Assembly (NCBI GenBank): GCA_949297445.1
Contig: CASFSS010000012.1
Coordinates: forward strand, 1-39,392
Direction of reading: 5' to 3'
DNA length: 39,392 bases
DNA from: an uncultured bacterium
GTDB lineage: Bacteria > Bacillota_I > Bacilli_A > RFN20 > CAG-826
The notes below the pieces were generated by a model, which did no database searches, had not been told where the DNA came from, and was given only the letters and a program-made list of their open reading frames with translations. Shown piece after piece: positions 22,180 through 33,500 of this stretch. Every line of letters starts with the position of its first letter. The stretch's first letter is position 1. A program made the position numbers and the translations under genes.

Positions 22180-24288
22180 ATGAAGAAAAACTTACTGGTT
22201 TTACTTCCATGCCTTGCTCTTCTTTTAGTTGGCTGCGATGGAAACACCACTACATCAACTGATTCGACATCATCTGAACACGAGATAACTTCAGTTGAAA
22301 AAGCCGTTGCCGCCTTGCAAAATTTAGAAGAAGTCGCATTGAGCGGAAAATTTGTATACAGTGAAACCGGCGAAGAAACCGACGAAGAAACCGGCGAAAC
22401 TGTTACAACAACTAATGAATATGAATACAATACCATCGGATATTGGTCATCTGATACAACACAAGTCACTTCGACCGATGCTGATAATCCTATTTATTCG
22501 TATTCAGAAACATATTTACGAGGTCCCGAGGGCGAACTTGCCGGTGAATATTTAGATAGAGATAACGAGGTGAAATTATCCTATTATAACTATACTTCTA
22601 CTGGCGAAACAGCCTACTATGACGATAATTTCGCTCATCCATTCGCTGGTATCGTCAATGTTGATGATTGCGCTGAATATGACGAGGAAACAAACACATT
22701 AAGCGTTTGGCCCAAATTAACCAATGATGGTCTATACACGTTGCAACAAATTACCGCAATTGATTCTGAAGGCTATTATTATGCTTTTGGTAATGTTATT
22801 GAAATTACTTTCTCAGATGCATTTGTTCCAACTGGCTTGTCTTTCACTAATTCTGTTAGCGGTTCCGACTATATGGCTGATGTATCTTATACCGCCACAT
22901 TTGTTGATCCAAGCACCATAACAATTAATCATCCGGTTCCATATGAAGCCGTAGAAGGACAAGATGAAGTCGGCGAATTGCTTACCGCTTTGAGCGAAGC
23001 GACCAGTTATACCGCTACTTTTGATGGTGATCTCTATTCTTTAGTTCTCACCTTAGTCGAAGGAAAAGGAGTTGTTCTTGCCTACCCTGATGGTAGCGAA
23101 CCAGAAGGAACAATGGCTATTAGCGATACAGAATACGTCGAATTCTATGATGTAGATGCCAACAATGTTCCTAACGCCTCTTCTTATGTGCAGAAAGGAG
23201 ATCCAGTGGCTGCTTTCTATGGTACTTATCCAGTCCCGGATTTTGCCTTTGCCCAAGAATTATTTAATGTTAACGATGATGGAACATTCACGCTTTTAGA
23301 TTGTTATAATAAAGTAAGCTACTTATTGCCCGATAATATTTTGGGATATTCTAGCTACATCGCATCTTTAACAATTTCTGGTAGTGTAGAAGCTGGAATT
23401 ACTATTTCTTATAGTATTTTGGGCTATTTTACGCAAACAATAGTGATTACCGGTCTTAACACCACAGAATTCCCATATACCGAATATAATGAATATAATC
23501 CACCAGAGACATGGTCAGAAGCTCTTGGCAACGATTATAGTTCGGCAAATGAATTTTTAAATCCGAACGGAACAAATTACACCTTAGATGAAAATATTCC
23601 CTATTACTTACCACTTATGAAAGAATGGCAAGAAGATGAATATGTGACTTCTGTAAATCTATATATTTCGGTCGATGGTTTAGACGAATCTCTAGAATAT
23701 TTGGATGAATATGCAGCGATTTTAGATAGTAACGCCGAATGGACAGATGTTACCAATGAATATGAAACTGCAATAAATGCTGTTGCATACGAAAATGAAG
23801 CGACAAATTTACGAATCGTAGTAAGAGCTGGCGAATATTACTTTGATGTATTCGTTTCTAATACCGAATACGGTTGGACGAATATTTTGGGTGGATATGA
23901 ATCAGAAGAGCAATCATACGGAGTACAATTTACAGCTGAATTAATCGCGGAAATTGTTCCATATTTACCGCCAATTTCCCCAGAAGGTAATATGGGTTTT
24001 GGCTTCTTCCGTGGAAGTGATGGCGAATCGGTTGTTTATGCTACATACGATGGATCATATGTTTCACTCGATGAGACATTTGTTTTGGCCTTAAATCAAA
24101 CTTACACAGCTTACAATGAAATATTAGAAGCTGATGGTTGGACAGACGTCAGCGTGCCTGCAAATTATCAATATGCTTGGACAAAGGTAGTTGACGGGGT
24201 CACATATCAAGTTTCTATCCGCTATACTCAAACAAATTATGGTGACTATACGATTTTGACATTGTTTGAAATTATTCAAAACGCATAA
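22180..24288 (+). CDS. Large lipoprotein of unknown function
   Basis: The only sizeable plus-strand gene. A 702-residue lipoprotein (lipobox LVGC, Cys19) with a Thr/Ser/Glu-rich stretch after the cysteine, then a long acidic, Tyr- and Thr-rich, beta-type sequence. No catalytic motif is recognised. Several internal segments have a similar feel, with LLTALSEATSYTATFDG and PDNILGYSS-type turns, suggesting repeated beta domains; no clear repeat unit could be established by eye. A tandem 12-base repeat encodes ETGE/ETDE/ETGE near residue 65. AAAGGAGG lies 11 bases before the ATG and it has its own promoter and terminator. Flanked by two M6 peptidase lipoproteins, it may be part of the same surface inventory. 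Confidence 0.75.
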   Translation: MKKNLLVLLPCLALLLVGCDGNTTTSTDSTSSEHEITSVEKAVAALQNLEEVALSGKFVYSETGEETDEETGETVTTTNEYEYNTIGYWSSDTTQVTSTDADNPIYSYSETYLRGPEGELAGEYLDRDNEVKLSYYNYTSTGETAYYDDNFAHPFAGIVNVDDCAEYDEETNTLSVWPKLTNDGLYTLQQITAIDSEGYYYAFGNVIEITFSDAFVPTGLSFTNSVSGSDYMADVSYTATFVDPSTITINHPVPYEAVEGQDEVGELLTALSEATSYTATFDGDLYSLVLTLVEGKGVVLAYPDGSEPEGTMAISDTEYVEFYDVDANNVPNASSYVQKGDPVAAFYGTYPVPDFAFAQELFNVNDDGTFTLLDCYNKVSYLLPDNILGYSSYIASLTISGSVEAGITISYSILGYFTQTIVITGLNTTEFPYTEYNEYNPPETWSEALGNDYSSANEFLNPNGTNYTLDENIPYYLPLMKEWQEDEYVTSVNLYISVDGLDESLEYLDEYAAILDSNAEWTDVTNEYETAINAVAYENEATNLRIVVRAGEYYFDVFVSNTEYGWTNILGGYESEEQSYGVQFTAELIAEIVPYLPPISPEGNMGFGFFRGSDGESVVYATYDGSYVSLDETFVLALNQTYTAYNEILEADGWTDVSVPANYQYAWTKVVDGVTYQVSIRYTQTNYGDYTILTLFEIIQNA
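22363..22398 (+). repeat. Three tandem 12-base repeats within the lipoprotein gene
   Basis: GAAACCGGCGAA, GAAACCGACGAA and GAAACCGGCGAA follow each other in frame, coding for Glu-Thr-Gly/Asp-Glu units. Copy number changes would keep the frame. Confidence 0.85.
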
Positions 24289-24321
24289 TTTAAACATTTC
24301 GTCTTGCATTAGCGCATTATA

Positions 24322-24346
24322 AAGCACGGTTTATCCGTGCTTTTTT
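24322..24346 (+). terminator. Terminator of the plus-strand lipoprotein gene
   Basis: AAGCACGG and CCGTGCTT form an 8-bp stem with a TTTAT loop, followed by TTTTTT. Confidence 0.92.
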
Positions 24347-24791
24347 ATTTGAAAACAAAATAACTATAAATCTATATAAAACATCATTTTTGTTATTTTA
24401 GATGAAATAAATTTATAAAATTAAGTATATAGAATAACTTTAACAAAATCGAATTGAAATTTATAAACGCAAAATCAATAAATAATATTTTAACTTAAGC
24501 AATGAGCTACACATCATATAAATTCTCCAAACTATCGCTTGCAAAATTGTTTTTAAGCATCAATTACCAATGTGCATCTATAACTCTTCTAAATACTAAA
24601 AAAGACTTCGCTTCGCAGCTATTACTATTAAAATTAGATTAAATAAATTTTATAACCATATAGAATATGATTCATGCATAAAGAATTCACATGCATAGTG
24701 TAATAAGAAATACTTTTATGCTTCGCCATTATATAGCATGGTGCTTCTATATATTTTGTTAATATATCTATATCGTCACATGCTTTTTTAT
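24347..24791. other. A/T-rich intergenic stretch without a recognised gene
   Basis: About 445 bases between the two converging terminators. An open frame of 46 codons (24502-24642, plus) has no ribosome site and no likeness I recognise. A weak hairpin CGCCAT/ATGGTG (24727 to 24746) and scattered ATGCAT words are seen. I find no tRNA, riboswitch or insertion sequence; degraded gene remains are possible. Confidence 0.5.
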
Positions 24792-24821
24792 AAAAAAGAA
24801 GATACGAATTTTCGCATCTTC
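24792..24821 (-). terminator. Terminator of the second M6 peptidase gene
   Basis: GAAGATGCGAA pairs with TTCGTATCTTC (one G-T pair) and is followed by a T-run on the minus strand, about 30 bases after the stop. Confidence 0.88.
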
Positions 24822-24851
24822 TTTATTAAATAAATCCAAGCTATTATGCGT

Positions 24852-26468
24852 TTATTTTACTGGTGTAATACGAATAGTAGCGTTTGTATCGGTGATAGAA
24901 ACAATTTCGATTGTGTAACCAAAGGAAACATCTTTGCCGTTTTGATCTTCGGTATGGAAAGTATAATTCTCATATCCGGCATTGCCACCAAAAACATCGC
25001 CTTCTTGGAACAAACCTTCGTTTGAGAACTTGACGGCATCAGAAGTCTTTCCGCCTCTAGGCAAATAAGAAATTAAATATTCACCGCTACTAATTGTTTC
25101 GGTCTTAGTATTGCTTGTCGCAACTTGAGTATAGGTGCTGGTCGAGGAATTAGAAATGATTCGATCGGTGTAACCATTAAAGACCATAGCGCCGGTGCCG
25201 CTTGAGTAAGTATATTGGCCTAAACGGGAGTCAACGTGGAGAATGCGCACGCCGGAAATGGTTGGGCACTTTGGATAATTGCCACTATAAGCGTGTAAAC
25301 CATCCTCTTCATTTAAGCCGGTTGGTGTATAAAATTCGACCGCTAAATATTCATTAAAATAGGTGTTCTTGTTAATGCTGCTATCACTATAATATCCATT
25401 ATATGGAATAAATATGCAGTCGCCAGTTTCGGTGAAGGAAGAAATAGTAATTTCCGCCGAACCATCAACCATGTAAGGTGTCACCCAACCTAACAAGGAT
25501 TTTGAATAAGAATTGTGATCACCAACATTATTGTCCATCATATCGACAGCACCTAAGGGTGAAACATTCGAATATGAGGTGTCATAATAGTCGGCTAACG
25601 ATAAAGCGTGACCAGTTTCATGAATGATAGTGTGAGCATCAACTTTAGCTACACCATTAGCGATATCTTCTGCGGTCCAATTATGATGGACATTATCTTC
25701 GTCATAATATCCCGCTTCAAATAAAGTGTAGTAACTTTGCCACGCCCATTTGCCGATTGTCGGTTGGGAAACGCTACCGGTAGAACCGGTCGTGCCACAA
25801 TATGCCCAATAGAAATCGGTCGTAACGGCTGGGTCACCACCGGTATATTGAATTGGCGCTAAATAGACCATTTCAATAACGTCGATACTACCATCTCCGT
25901 CACTATCGAAATCTTTTAAGAATTCGCTAGCGCTAGCGTACAATTGATTGCCATCCTCATCGACAAATTGCTTATAACCACCGTCGATAAAATCTTGACG
26001 AATGTTTTGAGCAAAGGCGGCGGCCGTAGTATTTTTAGCAAAATCGACAGCGGAAACAGGTGTCTTTCTCTCCCAGTTGGTGTATGCGTCGAACCAATCA
26101 GTCACAACGCCAGTAAATTTTAAGGCACCATAACTGGCTTCTTCATAATACGAACTAAGCGAGTGCCACGTCGTATCTTCTGGCTCACCAAAATAAACAT
26201 TGTAAATATCTTGAATGGCTTCTTCTTCTGATTTTCCAATCGTTTCCTCAACAGGGAAATCAGTAAAACGGATAGGGACGACAAGTACACGTGCCTCACC
26301 AACGGAAGGACAGTAATTGCCATAACCGCTGCCAATTCTTACTACATCAGAGTTCGTAATATCCAACTCTTCAATTTGGAAATAATTATCGTATGTCTCT
26401 GCACAGCCTGCCAAAGTAATTGTTAATGGGAAGGCGGCTAACAAAGATAAGAGTTTCATTTTATTCAT
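24852..26468 (-). CDS. M6-type metallopeptidase lipoprotein with EF-hand-like loop
   Basis: A 538-residue lipoprotein (lipobox LAGC, Cys22). It contains VLVVPIRFTDFPVEE, SLSSYYEEASYGALKF, a calcium-loop-like DSDGDGSIDVIE (188-199) and the zinc site IIHETGHALSLADYYD (His283, Glu284, His287, Asp293). The Gly usual at the turn of HExxHxxG is Ser. PLGAVDMMDNNVGDH follows, and a C-terminal beta domain. M6 peptidases such as immune inhibitor A are secreted proteases; this one should be anchored on the outer face of the membrane. AAGGAG lies 9 bases before the ATG. It has a strong private promoter with a 7-base-arm palindrome in the leader, and its own terminator, so it is monocistronic and probably well expressed. 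Confidence 0.87.
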   Translation of the reverse strand: MNKMKLLSLLAAFPLTITLAGCAETYDNYFQIEELDITNSDVVRIGSGYGNYCPSVGEARVLVVPIRFTDFPVEETIGKSEEEAIQDIYNVYFGEPEDTTWHSLSSYYEEASYGALKFTGVVTDWFDAYTNWERKTPVSAVDFAKNTTAAAFAQNIRQDFIDGGYKQFVDEDGNQLYASASEFLKDFDSDGDGSIDVIEMVYLAPIQYTGGDPAVTTDFYWAYCGTTGSTGSVSQPTIGKWAWQSYYTLFEAGYYDEDNVHHNWTAEDIANGVAKVDAHTIIHETGHALSLADYYDTSYSNVSPLGAVDMMDNNVGDHNSYSKSLLGWVTPYMVDGSAEITISSFTETGDCIFIPYNGYYSDSSINKNTYFNEYLAVEFYTPTGLNEEDGLHAYSGNYPKCPTISGVRILHVDSRLGQYTYSSGTGAMVFNGYTDRIISNSSTSTYTQVATSNTKTETISSGEYLISYLPRGGKTSDAVKFSNEGLFQEGDVFGGNAGYENYTFHTEDQNGKDVSFGYTIEIVSITDTNATIRITPVK

Positions 26469-26508
26469 TAGATGTATCTCCTTTCCTATAAATTTTACTC
26501 ACTAAACC

Positions 26509-26525
26509 AACTTGCTTAGCAAGTT
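26509..26525. promoter_or_regulatory. Palindrome at the start of the second M6 peptidase transcript
   Basis: AACTTGC-TTA-GCAAGTT begins at the predicted transcription start. It may be an operator just downstream of the -10 box or a 5' stabilising stem-loop in the mRNA. Confidence 0.55.
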
Positions 26526-26531
26526 AATGAA

Positions 26532-26560
26532 AGTATATGCATAAGTTAAAATAAAGTCAA
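26532..26560 (-). promoter_or_regulatory. Promoter of the second M6 peptidase gene
   Basis: TTGACT (26560-26555), a 17-base spacer and TATACT (26537-26532), among the best promoter matches in the window. Confidence 0.78.
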
Positions 26561-26590
26561 AGATTTTTACTTGAGACAAGATAAATTATG

Positions 26591-26615
26591 AAAAAAGGTG
26601 AGTTTTTCGCTCACC
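26591..26615 (-). terminator. Terminator of the rpoB-rpoC operon
   Basis: GGTGAG and CTCACC pair around a CGAAAAA loop and are followed by six T residues on the minus strand, about 30 bases after the rpoC stop. Confidence 0.92.
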
Positions 26616-26643
26616 TATTTTTTAATATGCGCAATTTAAGCGA

Positions 26644-29600
26644 TTATTCGTTAGGACGATCGTGACTTTCAACATATTGTTGTTTAACTTCACGCATCTT
26701 CTCTTCCACGGTAAAATTGCCAATTGCTTTGTCGTGCTCTTCTTCGGTCCATAAACCAGTGCCGGCTGGAATGAGTTTTCCGGCAATGACATTTTCTTTC
26801 AATCCGTGCAGAATATCAGTTTTCGCTTTAATAGCCGCGTCTGTTAATACTCTTGTCGTTTCTTGGAAGGAAGCGGCTGACAAGAATGATTTAGTGCCTA
26901 ATGCCGCTTTGGTAATACCTAAAATCATTTGACGAGCCACCGCTGGTCGTTTGCCTTCTAATATTACCGAGGAGTTTATTGCGGTGAAATCGTCTAAATC
27001 CACCACTGCTCCAGGAATAAGTTCGGTGTCACCACCATCGATAACCATCGCTTTTTTAAGCATTTGTCGAACGATTACTTCAATATGTTTATCGGAAATA
27101 CCAATACCTTGAAGTTGATAAACCTTTTGGATTTCTTTTAACATATAATTTTCAACTTTGACACAATCGCTGACTTCGAGCAATTTCTTTGGCGAGATGG
27201 CACCTTCGGTAATCTTATCACCATTAGAAATCTTTTGGCCTTTAGCGACGCGTAAATGGGCGCCATAAGCCGATACATAGACTTTTTCTTCTAACTCGTT
27301 TGCGATTGTAACAGTATAGATACCATTACTTTCTTTAATATCTTTGACTGTACCATTAATTTCAGTAATCAAGGATTCGCCTTTTGGATTACGAGCTTCC
27401 ACTAGTTCAGCAACACGTGGCAAACCTTGTGTAATATCGCTACCTGCGACACCACCTGTGTGGAATGTCCGCATCGTTAATTGTGTACCAGGCTCGCCGA
27501 TTGATTGAGCGGCCATAATGCCGACCGCTTCACCAAGTTCAACTTCTTTACCTGTCGCGAGATTCAAACCATAGCAATGTTTGCAGACGCCATCTTTTGT
27601 TTCACAACCGAACAAAGAGCGAATTTCTACTTCCTTGATACCGGCATTAACGATTTTATCTGCCATAGCTTCATCCATTAAAACATTGCCTTCAACTAAT
27701 ACTTCGCCAGTTTCTGGATGGACAATTGGTCTTAAAGAATAGCGGCCAATTAAGCGTTGTTTTAAAGGAACAATAATTGCCCCACGTGAGGAATCAATAA
27801 TGTCTTTGACAACAAAGCCATGGTCAGTGTGACAATCTTCTTCACGGACGATAACATCTTGCGCGACGTCGACGAGTCGACGAGTTAAATAGCCGGAGTC
27901 AGCAGTCTTTAAAGCGGTATCAGCACCACCTTTTCTAGCGCCGTGAGTTGCAATAAAGAACTCAGATACCGTCAAACCTTCACGAAGGGATGATTTAATA
28001 GGCAATTCAATTGTTTCGCCTTTAGGATTGGACATAAGACCACGCATACCAGCTAGCTGAGTGAAGTTCGAAATATTACCACGAGCGCCAGAGTCAGACA
28101 TAATGTAAATTGGATTGCGTTGATTCATCTCAAATTGTTTGCTTAGTTTAGCTTGGACTTCATCTTTTACATTGTTCCAAACATCAATAACTGCTTTATG
28201 ATGTTCAACTTCGGACAATAAACCTTGGTCTAATAATTCGTTATATTGTTCAACTTTTTTGTCTCCTTCGGCAAGAATTTCTTCCTTGCCTTTTAAGACA
28301 TTAATATCGCTGATAGAAATAGTGACACCAGCTAAAGTAGCATATCTAAAGCCTTGGTCTTTCATCTTATCCAAAACAGCACTCGTTTTAGATGTTCCAT
28401 AGCGATGGAATATTTCATCGATAATATTGCCTAAATCTTTCTTTTTGAAAGGCGGAACAATTGGCATGGCTGCAATATGCGCTTTAATATCCACGCCTGG
28501 ATCAACGAAATATTCATCCAAATTATTTTTCAAATTGGCGACTGTTACTTTGTTTAAATATGGGAAATCTGCGGGGAAAATGAGGTTAAATATTGCTTTT
28601 CCGACCGTTGTAATTAAATAACCGTTTTCCATGCGAGGGGTTAAATTTGTTTTGTTTAAACCACGAGCTCGAATGGCAATTCGCGTATGTAAATGAATTT
28701 GTTTGGTTTGATAGGCTAAAAGTACTTCATTAACATCCTTAAATACTTTACCTTCACTATTGCCATAAAGTTCATATAATTCAGCTTCTTCCAAATCGCC
28801 TGAGTCAGCACGGCGTTTTGCTCTAGCTAATAAACTTTCTTTTGTTTCTTCTAAAGTTAAATAGTAGTTGCCTAAAACCATGTCTTGGCTTGGTGTAACG
28901 ATTGGCTTTCCATCTTTTGGACCCAAAATATTGTTGGAAGCTAACATTAAATTGAGGGCTTCCCATTGAGCGTCTTTACTAAGGGGAACGTGGACGGCCA
29001 TTTGGTCACCATCAAAGTCGGCGTTAAAACCAGTACACACTAATGGGTGCAATCGAATAGCGCGACCATCAACCAATTTTGGCTGGAACGCTTGAATACC
29101 TAGTCTATGTAAGGTAGGTGCGCGGTTGAGCAAGACTGGGTGATTGCCAATAATTTCTTCAATGATGTCATAGACAACCGAATCGTATCGATCAATTATT
29201 TTGTCCGCTTGCTTATGAGCATTGACATAGCCGCGCTTAATTAAAAGCGAAGCGATAAATGGCCTAAATAATTGGATGGCCATCTCGCGAGGCAATCCGC
29301 ATTGATACATTTTTAAATCTGGACCAACAGCAATGACGGAACGGCCAGAATAATCGACACGCTTACCGAGCAAGTTTTGGCGGAAACGACCCGGCTTACC
29401 TTGTAAACCGGCACTTAAGGATTTAAGAGGTCGACCACCACTGCCTTGAACAGGTTTATTGCGTCGACCATTATCAATCAAGGCGTCGACCGCTTCTTGA
29501 AGCATGCGCTTTTCATTCATCAAAATGACATAAGGCGCGTTCATATCAATTAATTTTTTAAGACGAGTATTACGCGTAATGACACGACGATATAAATCAT

Positions 29601-30495
29601 TTAAATCGCTCGCGGCATAACGGCCACCATCAAGTTGAAGCATTGGTCGCAAATCTGGTGGAATGACTGGCAAAACATCGAGGACCATCCATTCTGGACG
29701 ATTACGACTATTGCGGAAAGCTTCTATGACTTCCAAACGTTTGAGCATTTTAGCGCGCTTTTGGGAAGAAGAATCCTTCAATTCGCGTGAAATTCTTTCG
29801 AATTCCTCGTCAAGGTCAACTTCCTTTAATAAACGTTTAATTGCTTGAGCGCCTTCACCGAATTCAGCACCGGTATATTTAGAGATAAAAGCAGCTGTTG
29901 TGAAGAAATCAAAAGTTTCTTGCTGGTTACCCATTTTCTCAATTAACTCATGCGCTTTTTGGTAGTCGGCGCTTTCAGGATTAATACTAGGTAAGAAGTC
30001 TTCAATAACTTTGACAAAAACTTCTCGAGCAGTCCTTTCATCTAAAAATTGTTTATAAGTTAAAACATTGCTGGTGCCTTTGTTTAAACAAACGTGGGCG
30101 ACGAAATAAACAATTTCTTCAAGCGCTTTAGGTGGAATTTCTAGCACCAAAGAAATTCGGCTAGGAATGCCTTTTAAATACCAAATATGGGTGCAAGGAG
30201 AGGCTAACTCAATATGACCCATGCGCTCGCGACGAACTTCTTTTGAAATAACTTCAACACCACAGCGATCACAAACTTGGCCAGCGTAACGAATCTTTTT
30301 AAATTTGCCACAATGACATTCATAGTCTTTGCTTGGGCCAAAAATCTTTTCACAAAATAATCCGTCAGGCTCTGGCTTTTGTGAGCGATAGTTAATCGTC
30401 TCGGCCTTGGTGACTTCGCCGTGTGACCATTCACGGATTCTTTCTGGTGAGGCTAACCCCACACGCATTGATTTTAATCTTTCGACATCAAACAT
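26644..30495 (-). CDS. rpoC: DNA-directed RNA polymerase subunit beta'
   Basis: Catalytic subunit of RNA polymerase, 1283 residues. The N-terminal zinc site has Cys60, Cys62, Cys75 and Cys78; the active-site magnesium motif [12 protein letters not shown] is near residue 490. The trigger-loop/bridge region includes [17 protein letters not shown] near 985, and the second zinc site has [11 protein letters not shown] near 960. It lacks the large insertions of proteobacterial or cyanobacterial beta'. GAGGAGG precedes the ATG and the rpoB stop lies 18 bases upstream. Terminated immediately afterwards; the L7Ae-like gene that follows rpoC in Bacillus is absent. Confidence 0.98.
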   Translation of the reverse strand: MFDVERLKSMRVGLASPERIREWSHGEVTKAETINYRSQKPEPDGLFCEKIFGPSKDYECHCGKFKKIRYAGQVCDRCGVEVISKEVRRERMGHIELASPCTHIWYLKGIPSRISLVLEIPPKALEEIVYFVAHVCLNKGTSNVLTYKQFLDERTAREVFVKVIEDFLPSINPESADYQKAHELIEKMGNQQETFDFFTTAAFISKYTGAEFGEGAQAIKRLLKEVDLDEEFERISRELKDSSSQKRAKMLKRLEVIEAFRNSRNRPEWMVLDVLPVIPPDLRPMLQLDGGRYAASDLNDLYRRVITRNTRLKKLIDMNAPYVILMNEKRMLQEAVDALIDNGRRNKPVQGSGGRPLKSLSAGLQGKPGRFRQNLLGKRVDYSGRSVIAVGPDLKMYQCGLPREMAIQLFRPFIASLLIKRGYVNAHKQADKIIDRYDSVVYDIIEEIIGNHPVLLNRAPTLHRLGIQAFQPKLVDGRAIRLHPLVCTGFNADFDGDQMAVHVPLSKDAQWEALNLMLASNNILGPKDGKPIVTPSQDMVLGNYYLTLEETKESLLARAKRRADSGDLEEAELYELYGNSEGKVFKDVNEVLLAYQTKQIHLHTRIAIRARGLNKTNLTPRMENGYLITTVGKAIFNLIFPADFPYLNKVTVANLKNNLDEYFVDPGVDIKAHIAAMPIVPPFKKKDLGNIIDEIFHRYGTSKTSAVLDKMKDQGFRYATLAGVTISISDINVLKGKEEILAEGDKKVEQYNELLDQGLLSEVEHHKAVIDVWNNVKDEVQAKLSKQFEMNQRNPIYIMSDSGARGNISNFTQLAGMRGLMSNPKGETIELPIKSSLREGLTVSEFFIATHGARKGGADTALKTADSGYLTRRLVDVAQDVIVREEDCHTDHGFVVKDIIDSSRGAIIVPLKQRLIGRYSLRPIVHPETGEVLVEGNVLMDEAMADKIVNAGIKEVEIRSLFGCETKDGVCKHCYGLNLATGKEVELGEAVGIMAAQSIGEPGTQLTMRTFHTGGVAGSDITQGLPRVAELVEARNPKGESLITEINGTVKDIKESNGIYTVTIANELEEKVYVSAYGAHLRVAKGQKISNGDKITEGAISPKKLLEVSDCVKVENYMLKEIQKVYQLQGIGISDKHIEVIVRQMLKKAMVIDGGDTELIPGAVVDLDDFTAINSSVILEGKRPAVARQMILGITKAALGTKSFLSAASFQETTRVLTDAAIKAKTDILHGLKENVIAGKLIPAGTGLWTEEEHDKAIGNFTVEEKMREVKQQYVESHDRPNE

Positions 30496-30513
30496 CTTTC
30501 ATTAGCCTCCTCA

Positions 30514-33500
30514 TTAATTTAGCAATTCATCAATCTCTTCTGGCTTTTGAATTTCATCGGATTCTTTACCTTCGCCAACGAGATTACGAATTGTGGAATT
30601 TATTTTGCGCTCTTCTTGTTGCGCTTCTTTAGCAAGAACATCGGTATCAATGACATCGCCATTAGTGTTCAATAATTGGACATCTAAGCCTAGTGCCATT
30701 AATTCTTTACATAAGACCTTAAAGGCTTCAGGAATACCTGGTTTTGGTATATCGAGGCCCTTAATAATTGCTTCATACGTTTTTCTACGACCGACTCGAT
30801 CATCAGATTTAATCGTATCAATTTCTTGGAGAGTATGGGCGGCGCCATAAGCTTCTAGTGCCCACATTTCCATTTCGCCAAAACGTTGACCACCGTTTTG
30901 TGCTTTACCGCCAAGCGGTTGTTGCGTAACTAATGAATATGGTCCAGTTGCCCGGGCGTGCAATTTGTCATCAACCATGTGAACCAATTTAATCATATAC
31001 ATGACACCAACCGAGATACGTTCATCGAAACGTTCACCAGTTCGGCCATCGTAAAGAATGGTTTTACCATCCGTATCAATATTAGCTTTCTTCATTAAAT
31101 CAAATATTTCATCGTTAGAAATACCATCGAAGACTGGTGTCGCAACTTTTAAACCAAGTTTTTTGCACGCTAAGCCTAGATGAATCTCTAAAATTTGACC
31201 AATGTTCATACGGCTAGGAACACCGAGTGGATTTAACATGATATCAATGGGTGTTCCATCGGCCAAAAACGGCATATCTTCGACCGGTAAAATGCGTGAA
31301 ATAACGCCTTTATTACCATGACGTCCACTCATCTTATCGCCTTCGCTGATTTTACGCTTTTGAACGATATAAATACGAATGGATTTATTGACGCCGGCAG
31401 GCAATTCATCGCCGTTTTGGCGAGAGAAGATTTTTACATCCAAGACGATGCCACTGCCACCGTGAGGAACACGCAAGGAAGTATCCTTACCCTCTTTGGC
31501 TTTTTCGGCAAAAATGGCCATTAGTAATTTTTCTTCAGGAGTTGGTTCAGATTGACCTTTTGGTGTCGTCTTACCAACTAAAATATCACCCTCATGCACT
31601 TCAGCACCAGGAATAACAATGCCGTTTTCATCTAAGAAAGCTTTAGCTTCCTCACTAACATTAGGAATATCTCTCGTGATTTCTTCAGGACCTAATTTGG
31701 TATCACGGCATTCGATTTCATATTCTTCAATATGAATAGATGTGTATGTATCGTCTTTAACTAGACGTTCGCTCATAATGACGGCATCTTCGTAGTTATA
31801 ACCTTCCCAGGTCATAAAGGCGATTGTCACATTTTGTCCTAATGCTAAGTCGCCATTTTCCATTGATGGACCATCGGCTAATACATCACCTTTATGGACG
31901 GTTTGGCCAACTTTGACTATCGCCGATTGATTGATGCAAGTTCCTTGGTTAGAACGTTCAAATTTTAAAAGTTGATAAACACGATCAAAATTTTCCTCTT
32001 TGACGACGACCATTTGACTATCAATGTACTTAACAACACCATCATTCGCAGCGATGACCGCTAAACCGCTATCGGTAGCAATCTTGTGCTCTAGACCAGT
32101 TCCAACATAAGGAGCGTGTGGTCTAAGAAGCGGAAGAGCTTGTCGTTGCATGTTGGCGCCCATCAAAGCACGTGTTGTATCATCGTTTTCAAGGAAAGGA
32201 ATACAAGCACTAGCAATAGAAACGATTTGCTTTGGTGAAACATCGATATAATCGATTAATTCTTTGCGAGCAACAATATTTTCACCATTATGTCGGCAAA
32301 TAACTTCTTCATCTAAAATTTCGTGTGTTTTTGGGTCTTGGCGAACGTTGGCGCTAGCAATGTAGTGGTCGCGTTCATCGTCGACGGCTAAATAAACCGA
32401 TTCATCGGTGATGATACAATCTCTAACAATGCGATACGGGGTTTGAATAAAGCCATATTGGTTCACTTTAGCGTATGTCGCAAGATTATTAATTAAACCG
32501 ATATTTTGACCTTCAGGGGTCTCAATTGGACAAATTCGTCCATAGTGAGTTGGGTGAACGTCACGTACATCCATCGAGGCGCGATCACGCGTTATACCGC
32601 CTGGACCTAGAGCAGAAATACGACGCTTATTTGTTAACTCTGCAAGTGGATTAGTTTGATCCATAAATTGCGACAATTGGCTAGAGGCGAAAAATTCGCG
32701 AATAGATGTCGACAAAGGTCTTGTGTTAATTAAGGATTGAAGCGTGACACTGCTCATGTCAGAAATAGACATTTTTTGTTGAACAGTCTTGGCCATTTTT
32801 GATAAGCCAATGCGGAATTGTGTTTGAATCAATTCGCCGACAGAACGGATACGACGATTTGATAAATTATCAATATCGTCAGTCTCTCCAAATCCTTCGA
32901 TGATATCAATAAAATATGAGAAGATAGCGATTATGTCTGAGAAAGTAACACAACTTACCGTCAAATTTAAGTCAGTACCAATGATTGGCACAACTCTCTT
33001 TTTTTCTTCGTCGGCATATACGTCAATAATGTTGACAATACCGCCAAATTCTTCTTTAATTTGATTTTTAGTTTCAGCGGCATTCTTACCTTTCGGAGAA
33101 ATGCGTTCCAAAGCCTCCACTAAAGCTTTATTAGCTTCAACTTTTCTAGCGTGCGCGCCTTTTTCAAATACCTCATTATCGCGCAAGGATTCAACATCTT
33201 CTTTGGTTAATGTATAACCTTTGCGATATAAGACTTCTCCTTCGGCGCTAACTAGATTTTCTGCTAATGTTCGATCAACCAAACGATTATAAATACCTAA
33301 TTTAGTCTTGTATTTAAAACGACCAGCAATACCAAGATCATAACGTTTGTGATCGAAGAATTTTTGAACTAAAAAGTTAGAAACACCTTCGGCGGTAATT
33401 GGTTCGCCCGGTTTCAATTTTTTGAAGATTTCCACCAAAGCATCGCTAGGACGAGCAATATCTTCATTTTTAGCAAGTGTCTCCACCAACATTTCATTCT

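Noticed and set aside
24502-24642. 46-codon plus-strand open frame in the A/T-rich gap
   Set aside because: No Shine-Dalgarno, no promoter of note and composition like the surrounding non-coding DNA; kept only as part of the intergenic description.
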